A DNA stretch of 64,000 nt from WHSW01 sp963821345 (GTDB lineage: Bacteria; Actinomycetota; Thermoleophilia; Solirubrobacterales; 70-9): the NCBI GenBank assembly GCA_963821345.1, contig CAWGDM010000012.1:124001-188000 (forward strand), read 5' to 3'. The position numbers and the translations under genes are program-made. Shown piece by piece: positions 20,703 through 29,437 of this stretch (the stretch's first letter is position 1; each line of letters opens with the position of its first letter). The notes beneath the pieces were generated by a model, which saw only the letters and a list, made by a program, of their open reading frames with translations, did not search any database and was not told where the DNA came from.

Positions 20703-21716
20703 TTACTTCTTCTCGTCGTGGCCGCCGAACTGCTTGCGCATCGCCGAGAGCACCTTGTCGGCGAAGTCGTCGAGGTCACGCGAGGCAAACCGCGAATAGA
20801 GCGCGTTCGAGAGCACCGGCGCCGGCACGCCCTCCTCGATCGCCGCGATCGAGGTCCAGCGGCCCTCGCCGGAGTCCGAGACCCGGCCCTCGAAGTCGGC
20901 CAGGTCGGGTGAGGCGGCGAGCGCGGCGGCGGTCAGGTCGAGCAGCCATGAGCCGATCACGCTGCCGCGGCGCCAGACCTCGGCCACCTCGGGGATGTCG
21001 AGCTCGTACTGGTAGTACTGGGGATCGCTGAGCGGCGCGGTCTCGGCGTCCGCCTCGCGCTTGTGCTTGCCGGCGTCGGCGTTCTTGAGGATGTTGAGCC
21101 CCTCGGCGTAGGCCGCCATGACGCCGTACTCGATCCCGTTGTGGACCATCTTCACGAAGTGCCCGGCGCCGCTCGGCCCGCAGTGCAGGTAGCCGTTCTC
21201 GGCGGTCGAGACCTCGCCCTCGCGGCCGGGGGTCCGCTCGGCGGAGTCGACCCCCGGGGCGATCGTCGCGAAGATCGGGTCGAGGCGCTGCACCGCGTCG
21301 TCGGGGCCGCCGATCATCAGGCAGTAGCCGCGGTCGAGGCCGAAGACCCCGCCCGAGGTGCCGCAGTCGATGTAGTCGATCCCCTGTTCGGCGAACTTCG
21401 TCGACCGGCGGATGTCGTCGCGGTAGTACGAGTTGCCGCCGTCGATGATCGCGTCGCCCGCCTCGAGCTTCGAGGCGAGCTCGTTGACGGTGCTCTCGGT
21501 GATCTCGCCGGCCGGGACCATCACCCACGCCGCTCGCGGCTTGTCGAGCTTGGCGACGAAGTCGTCGAGCGTGTCGGCGCCGGTCGCGCCCTCGCCGGCC
21601 AGCTCCTTGACCGTCTCGGGGTTGACGTCGTAAGCGACGCACTCGTGCCCGTCGCGCATCAGCCTGCGCACCAGGTTGGCGCCCATCCGCCCGAGTCCAA
21701 CCATGCCAAGTTGCAT
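20703..21716 (-). CDS. gnd: 6-phosphogluconate dehydrogenase, decarboxylating, short type
   Basis: Oxidatively decarboxylates 6-phosphogluconate to ribulose-5-phosphate. Encodes 337 residues, as in the short, often NAD-preferring GndA/YqeC-like group rather than the ~470-residue form. Seen are the dinucleotide fold MQLGMVGLGRMGANLVRRL, IIDGGNSYYRDD, CGTSGGVFGL and the catalytic lysine region GAGHFVKMVHNGIEYG. The ATG at 21716 is taken because it starts the Rossmann strand and has TAGTAT 7 bases upstream. Divergent from zwf across 47 bases. Confidence 0.94.
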   Translation of the reverse strand: MQLGMVGLGRMGANLVRRLMRDGHECVAYDVNPETVKELAGEGATGADTLDDFVAKLDKPRAAWVMVPAGEITESTVNELASKLEAGDAIIDGGNSYYRDDIRRSTKFAEQGIDYIDCGTSGGVFGLDRGYCLMIGGPDDAVQRLDPIFATIAPGVDSAERTPGREGEVSTAENGYLHCGPSGAGHFVKMVHNGIEYGVMAAYAEGLNILKNADAGKHKREADAETAPLSDPQYYQYELDIPEVAEVWRRGSVIGSWLLDLTAAALAASPDLADFEGRVSDSGEGRWTSIAAIEEGVPAPVLSNALYSRFASRDLDDFADKVLSAMRKQFGGHDEKK

Positions 21717-21763
21717 GGGCCGGATACTAGGCACGATCCGTCTCCGACTAGTCTCCGGTCCCG

Positions 21764-23155
21764 ATGGCCACCGAGGCGGACATCCTCGTCATCTTCGGAA
21801 TCACCGGCAACCTGGCGAAGAAGATGACCTTCGAGGCGCTCTACCGGCTCGAGTGCCGCCACGAGCTCAACTGCCGGCGGGTGATCGGGATCGCCCGCAA
21901 CAAGTGGACCGAGGACGAGCTCGACGGCCACGCCCGCGAGTCGATCGAGGCGACCGTGGAGAAGCCCGACGAGGAGGCGATCGGGCGGCTCGACGAGCGG
22001 CTCGACTACGTCCAGGGGGAGTTCGACGACCCCGAGCTCTACAAGAAGATCAAGAACGAGATCGGCGAGTACGAGCAGGCGGTCTTCTACCTCGAGATCC
22101 CCCCGTCGCTGTTCGGGATGGTGGTCAAGAACCTGCACGCGGCCGGGCTCACCGACAAGGCCAGGGTGGTGCTCGAGAAGCCGTTCGGCCACGACCGCGA
22201 GTCGGCGCGGGCGCTCAACGACGAGCTCTCCCGCTACCTGGACGAATCGCAGACCTACCGGATCGACCATTTCCTCGGCAAGGAGCCGGTGATGGACATC
22301 CTCTACCTGCGGTTTGCGAACACGATCCTGGAGCCGGTCTGGAACCGCCAATTCGTCGACTCGGTGCGGATCACGATGGTCGAGGACTTCGGGGTCGAGG
22401 ACCGGGGCGGCTTTTACGACGCGGTCGGCGCGCTGCGCGACGTGGTCCAGAACCACCTGCTGCAGATGCTGGCGCTGGTGGCGATGGAGCCCCCGTCGGC
22501 CGGGGCCGCCGACACCGACGCGATTCACGACCGCCGCACCGACCTGTTCCGGGCGATGCCGGCGGCCGACCCGAGCCGTTACTTCCGCGGCCAGTACCTC
22601 GGCTATCAGCAGATCGAGGGCGTCGAGCTCGGATCGACGACCGAGACCTTCGTCGCCCTGCGGCTCGAGGTCGACAACTGGCGCTGGTCGGGCGTCCCCT
22701 TCTACATCCGCGCCGGAAAGGCGATGCCGGTCGAGGCGACCGAGATCAGGGTCGTGTTCAAGCGACCGCCGCGGCTGGGGATCGGCGGGCGGATGGTGCC
22801 CGACCCCGACGAGCTGATCATCCGGGTGAAGCCCGAGCCCGGTGCAGAGATCTGCCTGTTGGCGAAGAAGTCGGGTGAGGACGCGCTGCATCGGGTCCAC
22901 CTCGACCTGCTCTTCGACCAGCAGGACTCCGACCAACCCGAGCCGTACGAGCGCCTGTTGCGCGACGCGCTGCGCGGTGATTCCGAGCTGTTTCCGAACT
23001 TCGACTCGATCGATCAGACCTGGCGCATCGTCGAGCCGCTGATCGACGACCCGCCGGAGGCCGAGCCCTACGAGCCCGGCGGCTGGGGGCCCGAGTCGGC
23101 CGCGAACCTGCTGCACGGCCACGGCGGCTGGCGCCACCCGTGGCTGCCTGAGTAG
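21764..23155 (+). CDS. zwf: Glucose-6-phosphate 1-dehydrogenase
   Basis: First enzyme of the oxidative pentose phosphate pathway. Encodes 463 residues. It has the N-terminal nucleotide-binding segment ILVIFGITGNLAKKM, EKPFGHDRESA, the active-site motif YRIDHFLGKEPV and the late block FYIRAGKAMPVEATEI. TAGTCT lies 9 bases before the ATG in the short gap shared with gnd. The TAG stop is immediately followed by the end of the convergent glucokinase gene. Confidence 0.96.
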   Translation: MATEADILVIFGITGNLAKKMTFEALYRLECRHELNCRRVIGIARNKWTEDELDGHARESIEATVEKPDEEAIGRLDERLDYVQGEFDDPELYKKIKNEIGEYEQAVFYLEIPPSLFGMVVKNLHAAGLTDKARVVLEKPFGHDRESARALNDELSRYLDESQTYRIDHFLGKEPVMDILYLRFANTILEPVWNRQFVDSVRITMVEDFGVEDRGGFYDAVGALRDVVQNHLLQMLALVAMEPPSAGAADTDAIHDRRTDLFRAMPAADPSRYFRGQYLGYQQIEGVELGSTTETFVALRLEVDNWRWSGVPFYIRAGKAMPVEATEIRVVFKRPPRLGIGGRMVPDPDELIIRVKPEPGAEICLLAKKSGEDALHRVHLDLLFDQQDSDQPEPYERLLRDALRGDSELFPNFDSIDQTWRIVEPLIDDPPEAEPYEPGGWGPESAANLLHGHGGWRHPWLPE

Positions 23156-24135
23156 TCAGTCGTCGAAGAGCAGCGAGGCGCCGATCGCGCCGCCGAGGTC
23201 GCCGAGCGAGGCGACGATGCATCGCCGGCGGGCGGTCGTCGACGAACAGGTGCGGCTGCATCTCGTTGGCGATCTTGTCGACGTAGTCCTGACCGAGGCG
23301 GACGCCGAGCCCGCCGCCGATGATCACGGCCTCGACGTCGAGCAGGTTGACCGCCGAGGCGACGCCCGCGCCGAGCGCCTTCAGCGCCCGCTCGATCAGC
23401 TTCTCGGCCAGCGGGTCGCCGTGCGAGCGCGCGCTCCCAGATCGCTCGCTGGTCAGACGATCGTGGTCGTGGTCCTTCATGATCTTGAACAGCTTCGTCT
23501 TCGACGCCGTCGGCGTGGTCGCGCCGCGCCTTCGCCTCCATCGCCGCCCGGCCAGCGTAGGCCTCCATGCAGCCGCGCCGCCCGCACGGGCAGCGGGCGC
23601 CGCCGCGCTCGACCACCATGTGGCCGATCTCGCCGGCGGCGCCGCGGCCGGTCCAGCGCTTGCCGTCGAGGATCAGGCCACCGCCGACGCCGGTGCCCCA
23701 GAAGACGCCGAGCAGCGAGTCGTAGGGCTCCCCGGCGCCGAGCTTGAACTCGGCGTTGGTGGCGACGTCGACGTCGTTGGCGATCAGCACCGGCGCGCCG
23801 AGCGCGTCCGAGAGCGCGGCGCCGAGCGGGAAGGTCGCCTCGGCCCAGCCCGGCAGGTTGCTGGCGTCCGAGACCTCGCCGGTCTGCTCGTTGGTGTCGA
23901 CCGGCGAGCCGACGCCGATCCCCGCCAGCGAGTCGGTCTGCACGCCGGCGTCGTCGGCCGCCTCGACCAGCGCCGCGGCCATCTCGGCGGCGACGTCCTT
24001 GGGGCCGCCCTTGGTCGGCGTCGGCCGCCGCGCCTCGCCCGAGACCTCGCCCTCGGGGCTGACGATCGCCGCCTGGATCTTGGTCCCGCCGAGGTCGATC
24101 CCGCCGCGCAGCGCCTGCTTTCTTGCAACCGGCAT
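23156..24135 (-). CDS. glk: ROK-family glucokinase (about four apparent frame breaks)
   Basis: Predicted ATP-dependent glucokinase feeding pgi and zwf. From ATG 24135 the frame is intact through the phosphate motif GGIDLGGTKIQAAIV, IGVGSPVD and the ROK zinc motif (C-x-C-G-x-x-G-C-x-E in CPCGRRGCMEAYAG). Breaks are then needed at about 23500 (+1), 23447 (-1), 23423 (+1) and 23222 (+1) to recover KTKLFKIMKDHDHDRLTS, AIWERAL, HGDPLAEKLIERALKALG, EAVIIGGGLGVRLG and the end IVASLGDLGGAIGASLLFDD. With those corrections the length is 325 residues. The density of breaks in one short stretch suggests poor sequence here, though decay cannot be excluded. Confidence 0.85.
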
Positions 24136-24145
24136 CGGCGCGAGT

Positions 24146-24469
24146 TTATTGCTCGAGACCCTCGAGGTCGGGGAAGTCGTTGGTCGCCCCGATCGCGTGG
24201 ATCTTCACCTCCGGGGCCCCCGCGACCACGCCTCCGAGCCCGGCGCCGAAGCGGGCGACGCTCGGTGCCCCGAAGTGCGTCCGCAGCGCCTCGGCCGACT
24301 CCCACTCCTCGACCGCGATGAACTCGTCGGGGTCCTCGACCGCGGCGAAGAACCCATAGCGCAGGCAGCCCGGCTCCTGTCGCGACGCCTCCTGCATCTC
24401 GCGCATCAGCGCGATCGCCTCGTCGCGCTTGCCCTCCGCGCACGCCACCCTGCCGATCACGATCAGCAT
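24146..24469 (-). CDS. Antibiotic biosynthesis monooxygenase (ABM) domain protein
   Basis: Encodes 107 residues with the dimeric ferredoxin-like ABM fold pattern: MLIVIGRVACAEGKRDEAI, the EPGCLRYGFF segment and the EEWESAEALRTHF block. Relatives such as YgiN act on quinols without cofactor, or degrade haem-like ligands. The substrate is not readable here. It follows glk in the same direction 10 bases upstream, so it may be first in a two-gene unit. Confidence 0.82.
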   Translation of the reverse strand: MLIVIGRVACAEGKRDEAIALMREMQEASRQEPGCLRYGFFAAVEDPDEFIAVEEWESAEALRTHFGAPSVARFGAGLGGVVAGAPEVKIHAIGATNDFPDLEGLEQ

Positions 24470-24509
24470 CCTCGACCTCCTGTTTCGGGTGCCGGGAACC
24501 TATCCACGC

Positions 24510-25346
24510 TCAGAACCCGGCGAGCAGCGCCTCGGAGTGGGCGATGATCGCGGCGACGATCACCAGCAGCACCGAGGGGACCAGTACAAGCGCGATCACC
24601 AGCTGGATCTTCGGCGCCGAGCGCGCGGCGCGCTCCTCGATCCGCCGGCGGGCATCCCGGCGCAGGCCGGTCGCCTGCAGGTGGAGCTGCTCGGCGAGCG
24701 GCGAGCCGTAGGTGCGCGAGCGCTCCAGGGCGGCGGCCAGCGCACCGACCTCGGCGCCGCCGACCCGCGCTCGCAACGCCTCGATCGCCTCGCGCAGGGG
24801 GCGTCCGCACTCGACCTCGGCGACCGCCCGCGCGAGCTCGGCGGCCAGCGGCCCCGCGCCCTCGGCGGCGATCTCGGCCAGCCCGGTCGCCGGGTCGCGC
24901 CCCGAGGCGGCGCCGACCGCGAGCAGGTCGAGCGCGTCGGGCAGCGCCAGCACCAGGCGGCGATGGCGGCGGCGGGCGATCCGCTCCAGCCAGGCGTCGG
25001 GCCCAAGGAACCCGGCGACCGCGAAGGCGCCGACCAGGCCCAGCGCCAGCCTGGGGCTGACCGCCGGCGCCGCCGCGATCGCGACCAGGACTCCGAGCGT
25101 GGCGCCGGCGAGCTTGACGGCGAAGATCGCGCGCGGCTGCACGCGACCCCCGAGCCCGGCCCGCTCCAACCGGGTCGGCAGGCCGAGGCGATCGGCGGCC
25201 TCGGTGAACGACCCGGCGCGGCCGCCGGTGAGTCGCGAGAGCGCCCGGCGCCCGCCGGCGCCGAGGCGCTCACCGGTACTGCCGGCCAGCTCCCAGGCGG
25301 CGGCGAAAACGAGCAGTACGGCGATCGCGGCGAGCGGCGACGTCAC
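24510..25346 (-). CDS. tadC: TadC-like type II secretion F-domain membrane protein
   Basis: Encodes 278 residues. An N-terminal helix (AAIAVLLVFAAAWELAG), two central helices at about 75-115 and a C-terminal helix (LVIALVLVPSVLLVIVAAII) surround a cytoplasmic T2SSF domain with LPDALDLLAVGAASGRDPAT and a second half EALRARVGGAEV. TadB and TadC form the inner-membrane platform of Tad/Flp pili. Translationally coupled to the preceding tadB-like gene (overlap at 25343-25346). Confidence 0.8.
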   Translation of the reverse strand: MTSPLAAIAVLLVFAAAWELAGSTGERLGAGGRRALSRLTGGRAGSFTEAADRLGLPTRLERAGLGGRVQPRAIFAVKLAGATLGVLVAIAAAPAVSPRLALGLVGAFAVAGFLGPDAWLERIARRRHRRLVLALPDALDLLAVGAASGRDPATGLAEIAAEGAGPLAAELARAVAEVECGRPLREAIEALRARVGGAEVGALAAALERSRTYGSPLAEQLHLQATGLRRDARRRIEERAARSAPKIQLVIALVLVPSVLLVIVAAIIAHSEALLAGF

Positions 25347-26200
25347 CGGTCGTCGACCCGGCTGAGCCGGCGGATCGCCGCGAACCCGGCCGCCTGCAGG
25401 ACCGCCGCCGCGACCAGCAGCGTCGCCGCCGCCGGGTCGGCGATCAGGCCGCCGACGAAGCCCGGGTCGAGCAGCTCGGCGAGCAGGGCGGTGCCGACCG
25501 GCATCGCGACGACGAGCAGGCCGGTGAACCGGGCCTGGGCGGTGGCCGAACGGGCGTCGGCCTCGGTGCGGTCGCGGTCGGCTGCCGCGGCGGCGAAGCG
25601 CCGCAGCAGCGTCGCCAGGTCACCGCCGGCGAGCTGCTGCGAGAGGAGCGCGGCGGCGAACGCGTCGACCCGCGGCGACGGCACCCGAGCGCGCAGCGCG
25701 GTCAGCGCCTCGCGGGTCGGCGCGCCGAGCGCGAGCTCGGCCCGGACCCGCTCCATCTCGCGCGCCGGCGGCCCGTCGAGCGAGCCGGCGGCGGCGATCA
25801 GCGCGGCGCGGGGCGAGCGGCCAACTGCGAGGGCATCGGCGATCGCGACCGCGACCCCGGCGAGTCCGCGGTCGACCGCGCGCCGGTAGGCGGACCGGCG
25901 GGCGGCGACCGCCCAGGCCGCGACAGCCGGGCCGGCGGCGGCGGCGAACGGCGCCGGGCCAGGCCCGAGCACGACCAGCGCGGCGACGAAGATCGCCGCC
26001 GTGCCGAGCAGCGCCAGGCGCCGGCGCTCGAGCTCGGTCGGAGCATGGCCCTCGCGCCCCGCTCGGCGCAGCGGCTCGAGCGCCTCGACCAACCAGCGCC
26101 CGGCGGAAGGCGAGGCAAGCGCCGCCTCGCGAAGCGCGACCGCGGCCAACCCACCGGCCAGCGCGGCCGCCACGACCCGGGCGAGCTCGAGCGGCGTCAT
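25343..26200 (-). CDS. tadB: TadB-like type II secretion F-domain membrane protein
   Basis: Encodes 285 residues starting at ATG 26200, which overlaps the tadA stop (ATGA). Features are a short N-terminal helix, a pair of hydrophobic helices at about 65-105, a T2SSF domain (GLAGVAVAIADALAVGRSPR) with LSQQLAGGDLATLLRRFA, and a C-terminal helix pair. An upstream reading in this frame overlaps tadA on the same strand and is not used. Second platform subunit of the Tad machine with tadC. Confidence 0.8.
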   Translation of the reverse strand: MTPLELARVVAAALAGGLAAVALREAALASPSAGRWLVEALEPLRRAGREGHAPTELERRRLALLGTAAIFVAALVVLGPGPAPFAAAAGPAVAAWAVAARRSAYRRAVDRGLAGVAVAIADALAVGRSPRAALIAAAGSLDGPPAREMERVRAELALGAPTREALTALRARVPSPRVDAFAAALLSQQLAGGDLATLLRRFAAAAADRDRTEADARSATAQARFTGLLVVAMPVGTALLAELLDPGFVGGLIADPAAATLLVAAAVLQAAGFAAIRRLSRVDDR

Positions 26201-27213
26201 CGCCGCAGCCAGAGCTCGCGCACGCCGACCCCGGCGGCCTCGCGGGTCACCTCGGCGACCTCGGTCACCTGCCGGGCGCCGCCGGGCTCGCGGGACAGAT
26301 GGACGACCAGGTCGACGCCGCGGGCGAGCTGCTCGCGGATCGCCTCGTGCGGAAGGCCGACCCCGGCCATCAGCGCCAGGGTCTCGATCCGGCGCAGGGC
26401 GTCCTCCGGCGAGTTCGCGTGCACGGTCGAGAGCGCGCCGTCGTGGCCTGTATTCAGCGCGGTCAGCAGGTCGAGCGCCTCGGCGCCGCGGACCTCGCCG
26501 ATCACAATCCGGTCGGGGCGCATCCGTAGCGCGTTTCGCAACAGGTCGCGGATCGTTACCCCGCCGCGGCCCTCGACCGACGCCGGCCGGCTCTCGAGCC
26601 GGACCACGTGGGGCTGGCGCAGCCGCAGCTCGGCCGCGTCCTCGATCGTCACCACGCGCTCGGCTGGGTCGATCCAACCCGAGAGCGCGTTCAGCAGTGT
26701 GGTCTTGCCCGAGCCGGTGCCGCCCGAGACCAGCAGGCTGCGGCGGGCCGCCACCGCGCCCGCGAGCAGTTCGCTGAGCTCCGGGGTCAGCGTGCCCGTC
26801 TCGACCAGCTGCTCGGGATCGGGGCGCACGGCGGTGAACCGGCGCACGGACAGCACCGGGCCGTCGACCGCCAGCGGTGGGATCACGACGTTGACCCGCG
26901 AGCCGTCGGCAAGCCGCGCATCCGCCATCGGGCTGAGCTCGTCAACCCGGCGCCCGACCGGCGCCAGGATGCGCTCGATCGCATCGCGAAGCGCCTGCTC
27001 GGACTCGAACCGAACCTCGCTGCGCTCGATCGTCCCGCGGCGCTCGACGTAGACCGATTCGTGGCCGTTGACCATCACCTCCTCGACCTCGTCGTCGGCG
27101 AGCAACTCCTCGAGCGGGCCGAGGCCGACGGTGTCGCGCAGGATCAGCTCGGCGATCCGCTCGCGCCGCGCCGGCGAGAGCACCGCGGCGGCCTCGTCGA
27201 CCAGCTCCCGCAC
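26197..27213 (-). CDS. tadA: CpaF/TadA-type secretion ATPase
   Basis: Hexameric motor ATPase of the Tad/Flp pilus. From GTG 27213 it encodes 338 residues: GLGPLEELLADDEVEEVMVNG, Walker A SGGTGSGKTTLL, Asp box TIEDAAELRLRQPHVV, Walker B RPDRIVIGEVRG and the His box TGHDGALSTVHANSPEDAL. The same frame stays open upstream to 27365 and encodes a CpaF-like helical stretch (VLAAELRLRLVDRRRAEA), but with no ATG, GTG or TTG. The true start may therefore be non-canonical, or the 5' end may carry an error. Confidence 0.88.
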   Translation of the reverse strand: MRELVDEAAAVLSPARRERIAELILRDTVGLGPLEELLADDEVEEVMVNGHESVYVERRGTIERSEVRFESEQALRDAIERILAPVGRRVDELSPMADARLADGSRVNVVIPPLAVDGPVLSVRRFTAVRPDPEQLVETGTLTPELSELLAGAVAARRSLLVSGGTGSGKTTLLNALSGWIDPAERVVTIEDAAELRLRQPHVVRLESRPASVEGRGGVTIRDLLRNALRMRPDRIVIGEVRGAEALDLLTALNTGHDGALSTVHANSPEDALRRIETLALMAGVGLPHEAIREQLARGVDLVVHLSREPGGARQVTEVAEVTREAAGVGVRELWLRR

Positions 27214-27375
27214 GCCCTGCTCGAGCTCGCCGGCCGCCTCGCCGGCCGCGGCCTCGGCGCGGCGGCGGTCGACCAGCCGCAGGCGCAGCTCGGCGGCGAG
27301 GACGCGCGCGTGGTCGTCGGCAGTGGCGATGCCGAGATCAGGCCGCGGGGCGGCGGATCTCTCCCCCGCCGCGGC

Positions 27376-27968
27376 CTAACTCGAGATCAGCTCAGCGATC
27401 AGTACGGCGGCGCCGAACAGAAAGGCGACGAGCGCGACGACCCTGACCACAGCGACCGGCGGCCCGCCGTGGATCCCGGTCTCGTGGACCGCGGCGTGGC
27501 CCTTGCCGCGCGCCAGCAGCCAGCGGTTCACCGGGACGGCGAGCGCCCCGGCGACCGGGAGGGAGAACATCAGGCTGCCCCAGAACAGCAGCGAGTCAAG
27601 CCCGGCCTCCAGCGCCCCCGGCACCGCGAGGATGATCGCGTTGTCGACCAGCTCCATGGTCGCGATACTGAGCGTGTCGGAGGCGAGGGCGACCCCGGCG
27701 ACGCGGCGCAGCGGCAGGCCGGCGCGCAGCAGGGGCAGGCTCGTGAGCGCGTAGCCGAAGGCGAAGGCGAGCGCGATCGAGAGCACTACGGTGGCGCCGT
27801 TGGACAGCCCGGCGGCGGTCCCGATCGCCATCCCGGCGATCTCGCCGATCGCGCAGCCGGTGAGGCAGTGCAGGGTGGCGTCGACCGCGACCGCGGTCAG
27901 CGCCGACCCGGAGGTCGGCAGGTCGTGGTGGTGATGTCGTGGTCGTGCTCGGCGGTGGTCGCTTCCAA
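27376..27968 (-). CDS. DUF4396 membrane protein with His-rich N-terminus (apparent -1 frameshift)
   Basis: A membrane protein with four or more helices: CLTGCAIGEIAGMAIGTAA, ATVVLSIALAFAFGYALTSL, an ATMELVDNAIILAVPG segment and a C-terminal helix, as in DUF4396 proteins. The hydrophobic frame has no start codon upstream. One frame over, a TTG at 27968 follows an AGGAGAAGG ribosome site and encodes LEATTAEHDHD. Adding one base in the CAC/GAC run at about 27937 fuses the two into EHDHD-HHHHDLP, giving 197 residues. The His/Asp cluster suggests metal binding. A CsoR-type copper operator lies 12 bases upstream. Confidence 0.72.
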
Positions 27969-27979
27969 GGCCTTCTCCT

Positions 27980-27996
27980 ATACCCCCTAGGGGTAT
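27980..27996. promoter_or_regulatory. CsoR/RicR-type copper operator
   Basis: ATACCCCCTAGGGGTAT: seven-base perfect arms (ATACCCC and GGGGTAT) around three bases. This is the form known for Cu(I)-responsive CsoR-family repressors in actinobacteria. It lies between the divergent DUF4396 and TauE genes and 15 bases before a TATGCT box (28012-28017), so it could repress both. No CsoR gene is in the window. Confidence 0.7.
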
Positions 27997-28023
27997 CGAT
28001 GCTAGCACGGCTATGCTGCCGCG

Positions 28024-28767
28024 GTGAGCCCCCTCGACGTCCTCTTGGTCGCCGCGGTCCTGGTCGGGATGTCGGTCCAGGGCGCGATCGGATTCGGCTT
28101 CGCGTTCTTCGTCGCCCCCGCCGCCTTCGCGGCCTTCCCGCCCGAGCAGGCGGTGACCCTGGTCCTGCTGCTGGCGATCGCGATCAACTGCCTGGTGCTG
28201 TTCGGTGAGCACCGAGCGGTCGAGGTGGCGCGCCGCGAAGTGACGGTGTTCGTCGCGGCCGCGGTCCCCGGGATGGTGCTCGGAGCCTGGCTGGTGACCG
28301 AGGCGGACCGCGACCTGCTGCAGCTGCTGGTCGGCGTGGTGGTCCTGATCGGCGCCGCCCTCCAGGCGCTGGGACCGCGCCGGACGACGCGGCGCGGACC
28401 GGCGCTCGAGATCGGCGGCGGAGTCGTCGCCGGCGCCCTCACCACCTCGGTCAGCGTCAACGGTCCCGCCGTGGTCCTGGTCATGACCCGCCTGGGGCTG
28501 CGCGGCGGCGCGCTGCGCGACTCGCTCGCCGCGGCGCTGCTCGGGCTCAGCCTGCTCGCGGTCCCGGTGGTCGCGGTGGCGTCCGGGGCCGCGCAGGCGT
28601 TTCCGGACCGCTGGGTGACGCTCGCCTGCATCCCGGCGCTGCTGGTCGGCCACCGGTCGGGCGCCGCCGTCTTCAGACGCCTCGACGACGACGCCCACCA
28701 CTACGTCGCCCTCGGCGCCGCGGCGATCGCCGGGCTGCTCAGCATCCTCGCGGCGCTGGCGGCCTAG
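28024..28767 (+). CDS. TauE/SafE family membrane permease
   Basis: Encodes 247 residues with about eight hydrophobic helices. The internal repeat of the TauE/SafE (DUF81) family is visible: QGAIGFGFAFFVAPAAFAAF in the first half and TTSVSVNGPAVVLVMTRLGL in the second. Family members export or import small anions such as sulfite or sulfonates, and some are linked with metals. The position opposite a copper operator hints at metal or sulfur stress. GTG start with TATGCT exactly 6 bases upstream, suggesting a leaderless transcript. Confidence 0.88.
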   Translation: MSPLDVLLVAAVLVGMSVQGAIGFGFAFFVAPAAFAAFPPEQAVTLVLLLAIAINCLVLFGEHRAVEVARREVTVFVAAAVPGMVLGAWLVTEADRDLLQLLVGVVVLIGAALQALGPRRTTRRGPALEIGGGVVAGALTTSVSVNGPAVVLVMTRLGLRGGALRDSLAAALLGLSLLAVPVVAVASGAAQAFPDRWVTLACIPALLVGHRSGAAVFRRLDDDAHHYVALGAAAIAGLLSILAALAA

Positions 28768-28768
28768 C

Positions 28769-29437
28769 TCAGGCGCCGATCAGGCGCAGGTCGCGGGCGA
28801 AGGCCTGGGCGTGGATCAGCCTCAGGGCCTGGGCCCGGGTGAGGGCGAGGGTGGCCACCCAGGAACCGTCGGCAGCGACCGAGAGCGGGGCGTCCGCATC
28901 GGCCTCGCCCGCCGCGCGCAGGCCGAGCAGTTTGACCGAGGAGGCGGCGACGTAGGTGCGCCCGGCGCCGCCGCCGGTCCGCGCCTCGGTGGTGACGACG
29001 ACGTCGACACGGCCGCCGGCGGCGGCGAGGGCGCCACCGCCCTCGACCGTGATCTCGACCGGGCGGCGGTCGCCGGCGAGCCGCGGGCCGGCTCGCTCCC
29101 GCGGCCGCGACGACGCGCTCGCGAACTGCGAGCCGAGCACGTATCCGCCGGCTGGGATCGACGTCGCCGGGCGCCGGCCGACAGCCTGCGCGGGGTCGGT
29201 GAGCGCATCCGGCGGTACGAAGCTCGCCGGGACGCGGCGCAGCTCGAGCGCCTCGTCGGCGGCCCGCCGCCCGATCGGGCGCCGAGGCGGGAGCGTCGCC
29301 CTGGCGACTACGACCTCGCGCAACTCGCCGTAGGCATCGGTCGAGCCGCCCGAAGGGGCCGAGGTCGCGCCGGCGGCGACCCCGGCGCAGATCGCGGCCG
29401 CGGAGGCGAAGCCGATCGCCCGGCCGCGGCGGCTCAT
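28769..29437 (-). CDS. cpaB: SAF-domain protein, CpaB-like Flp pilus assembly protein
   Basis: Encodes 222 residues: an N-terminal hydrophobic segment (AIGFASAAAICAGVAAGA), then a SAF-type domain (REVVVARATLPPRRPIGRRA to IPAGGYVLGSQFA) and a C-terminal beta-rich part (VDVVVTTEARTG). In Tad systems CpaB/RcpC is an envelope component. Its place beside a two-component system and near tadA, tadB and tadC supports the assignment, but sequence similarity to CpaB is modest. Its start overlaps the histidine-kinase stop. Confidence 0.65.
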   Translation of the reverse strand: MSRRGRAIGFASAAAICAGVAAGATSAPSGGSTDAYGELREVVVARATLPPRRPIGRRAADEALELRRVPASFVPPDALTDPAQAVGRRPATSIPAGGYVLGSQFASASSRPRERAGPRLAGDRRPVEITVEGGGALAAAGGRVDVVVTTEARTGGGAGRTYVAASSVKLLGLRAAGEADADAPLSVAADGSWVATLALTRAQALRLIHAQAFARDLRLIGA

